Assembly (NCBI GenBank): GCA_041670885.1
Contig: JBAXYJ010000195.1
Span: 1-5,369, forward strand
Reading direction: 5' to 3'
Source: JAJBWD01 sp041670885
GTDB lineage: Bacteria; Bacillota; Clostridia; Clostridiales; Clostridiaceae
Length of the DNA: 5,369 bases
Shown: one piece after another, positions 5,266 to 5,369 of the stretch
How positions within the stretch are numbered: the stretch's first letter is position 1
Layout of the letters: each line of letters opens with the position of its first letter
Made by a program: the position numbers and the translations under genes
The notes under the pieces: model-generated
The model's input: the letters and a program-made list of their open reading frames with translations, nothing else
What the model was told of the DNA's origin: nothing
Database searches by the model: none

Positions 5266-5285
5266 TTACTTTTTAGGTAATTACA
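5260..5285. repeat. Inverted repeat over the -10 of the last gene, candidate operator or leader hairpin
   Basis: TGTAA (5260-5264) pairs with TTACA (5281-5285), and TTAC (5266-5269) pairs with GTAA (5277-5280), leaving a single bulged T and a 7-nt loop. As DNA it is a near-palindrome covering the predicted -10, the usual place for a repressor. As RNA, only a transcript from further upstream would contain all of it; the T-rich tail is too weak for a good terminator. Confidence 0.35.
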
Positions 5286-5313
5286 ATTTTAAACAGGAGA
5301 TAAGAGGGATATT

Positions 5314-5369
5314 ATGATTAAAAGATTTTTTATTAAGGCAGAAGGAATAGTTCAGGGAGTTGGCTTTCG
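5314..5369 (+). CDS. Acylphosphatase-domain protein, N-terminus only (AcyP or start of HypF)
   Basis: Only 18 codons and two bases are inside the window. They read MIKRFFIKAEGIVQGVGF, followed by CG, which can complete the expected Arg codon. GIVQGVGF(R) is the acylphosphatase signature loop that binds the phosphate of acyl phosphates. A stand-alone AcyP of about 90 residues hydrolyses carboxyl-phosphate bonds. HypF, a [NiFe]-hydrogenase maturation carbamoyltransferase, begins with the same domain but reads GFRPF where AcyP usually reads GFRY or similar, and the deciding residues lie beyond the edge. GAGGG (5304-5308) is 5 nt from the ATG; AGGAG (5295-5299) at 14 nt is too far to be the main site. 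It has its own predicted promoter and lies 258 nt after the carboxypeptidase stop. Confidence 0.85.
   Translation, partial: MIKRFFIKAEGIVQGVGF

Noticed and set aside
1..5369. CRISPR array, toxin-antitoxin pair, prophage or replication origin
   Set aside because: No spaced direct repeats, no paired small genes with those signatures and no phage genes are present; the single DnaA box without neighbours is not an origin.

Overview
The window is low-GC DNA with strong AGGAG-type ribosome binding sites, hairpin-plus-T terminators and short intergenic gaps. With protein sequences typical of the group, this points to a Clostridium-like Firmicute; the species cannot be told. Most of it is ordinary chromosomal housekeeping sequence. 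The part that looks out of place is a compact, GC-rich, strongly folded segment near the right end.

Layout, left to right. (1) 1-1618, minus strand: the first 539 residues of a compact UvrD/PcrA-type superfamily 1 DNA helicase, whose C-terminus lies off the left edge. (2) 1619-1739: a 121-nt divergent control region where two good sigma-A-type promoters share one -35 site back to back and a perfect inverted repeat sits on top. (3) 1740-3212, plus strand: pncB, nicotinate phosphoribosyltransferase (NAD salvage), closed by a terminator hairpin that contains its stop codon. (4) 3281-3466, minus strand: a 61-residue four-cysteine protein of unknown function. (5) 3467-3816: an AT-rich gap with a promoter for the small gene, a perfect DnaA box and a poorly defined promoter/operator area for the next gene. 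(6) 3817-5055, plus strand: a secreted, membrane-anchored D-alanyl-D-alanine carboxypeptidase, again closed by a terminator overlapping its stop codon. (7) 5056-5313: a gap holding three GC-rich hairpins (5146-5237) with a possible long-range pairing, then a promoter and a second inverted repeat. (8) 5314-5369, plus strand: the first 18 codons of an acylphosphatase-domain protein (AcyP, or the start of HypF).

The genes do not form one operon or pathway. DNA unwinding, NAD salvage, peptidoglycan trimming and the acylphosphatase-domain gene each appear to have their own promoter, and the two complete plus-strand genes have their own terminators. The best candidate for something under-described is the folded segment at 5146-5240. 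It could be the 3' remnant of an IS200/IS605 TnpB element with its omega-RNA-like end, or a cis-acting or free-standing RNA; the sequence alone does not decide. The shared -35 of the helicase/pncB promoters and the four-cysteine protein are second-tier observations.
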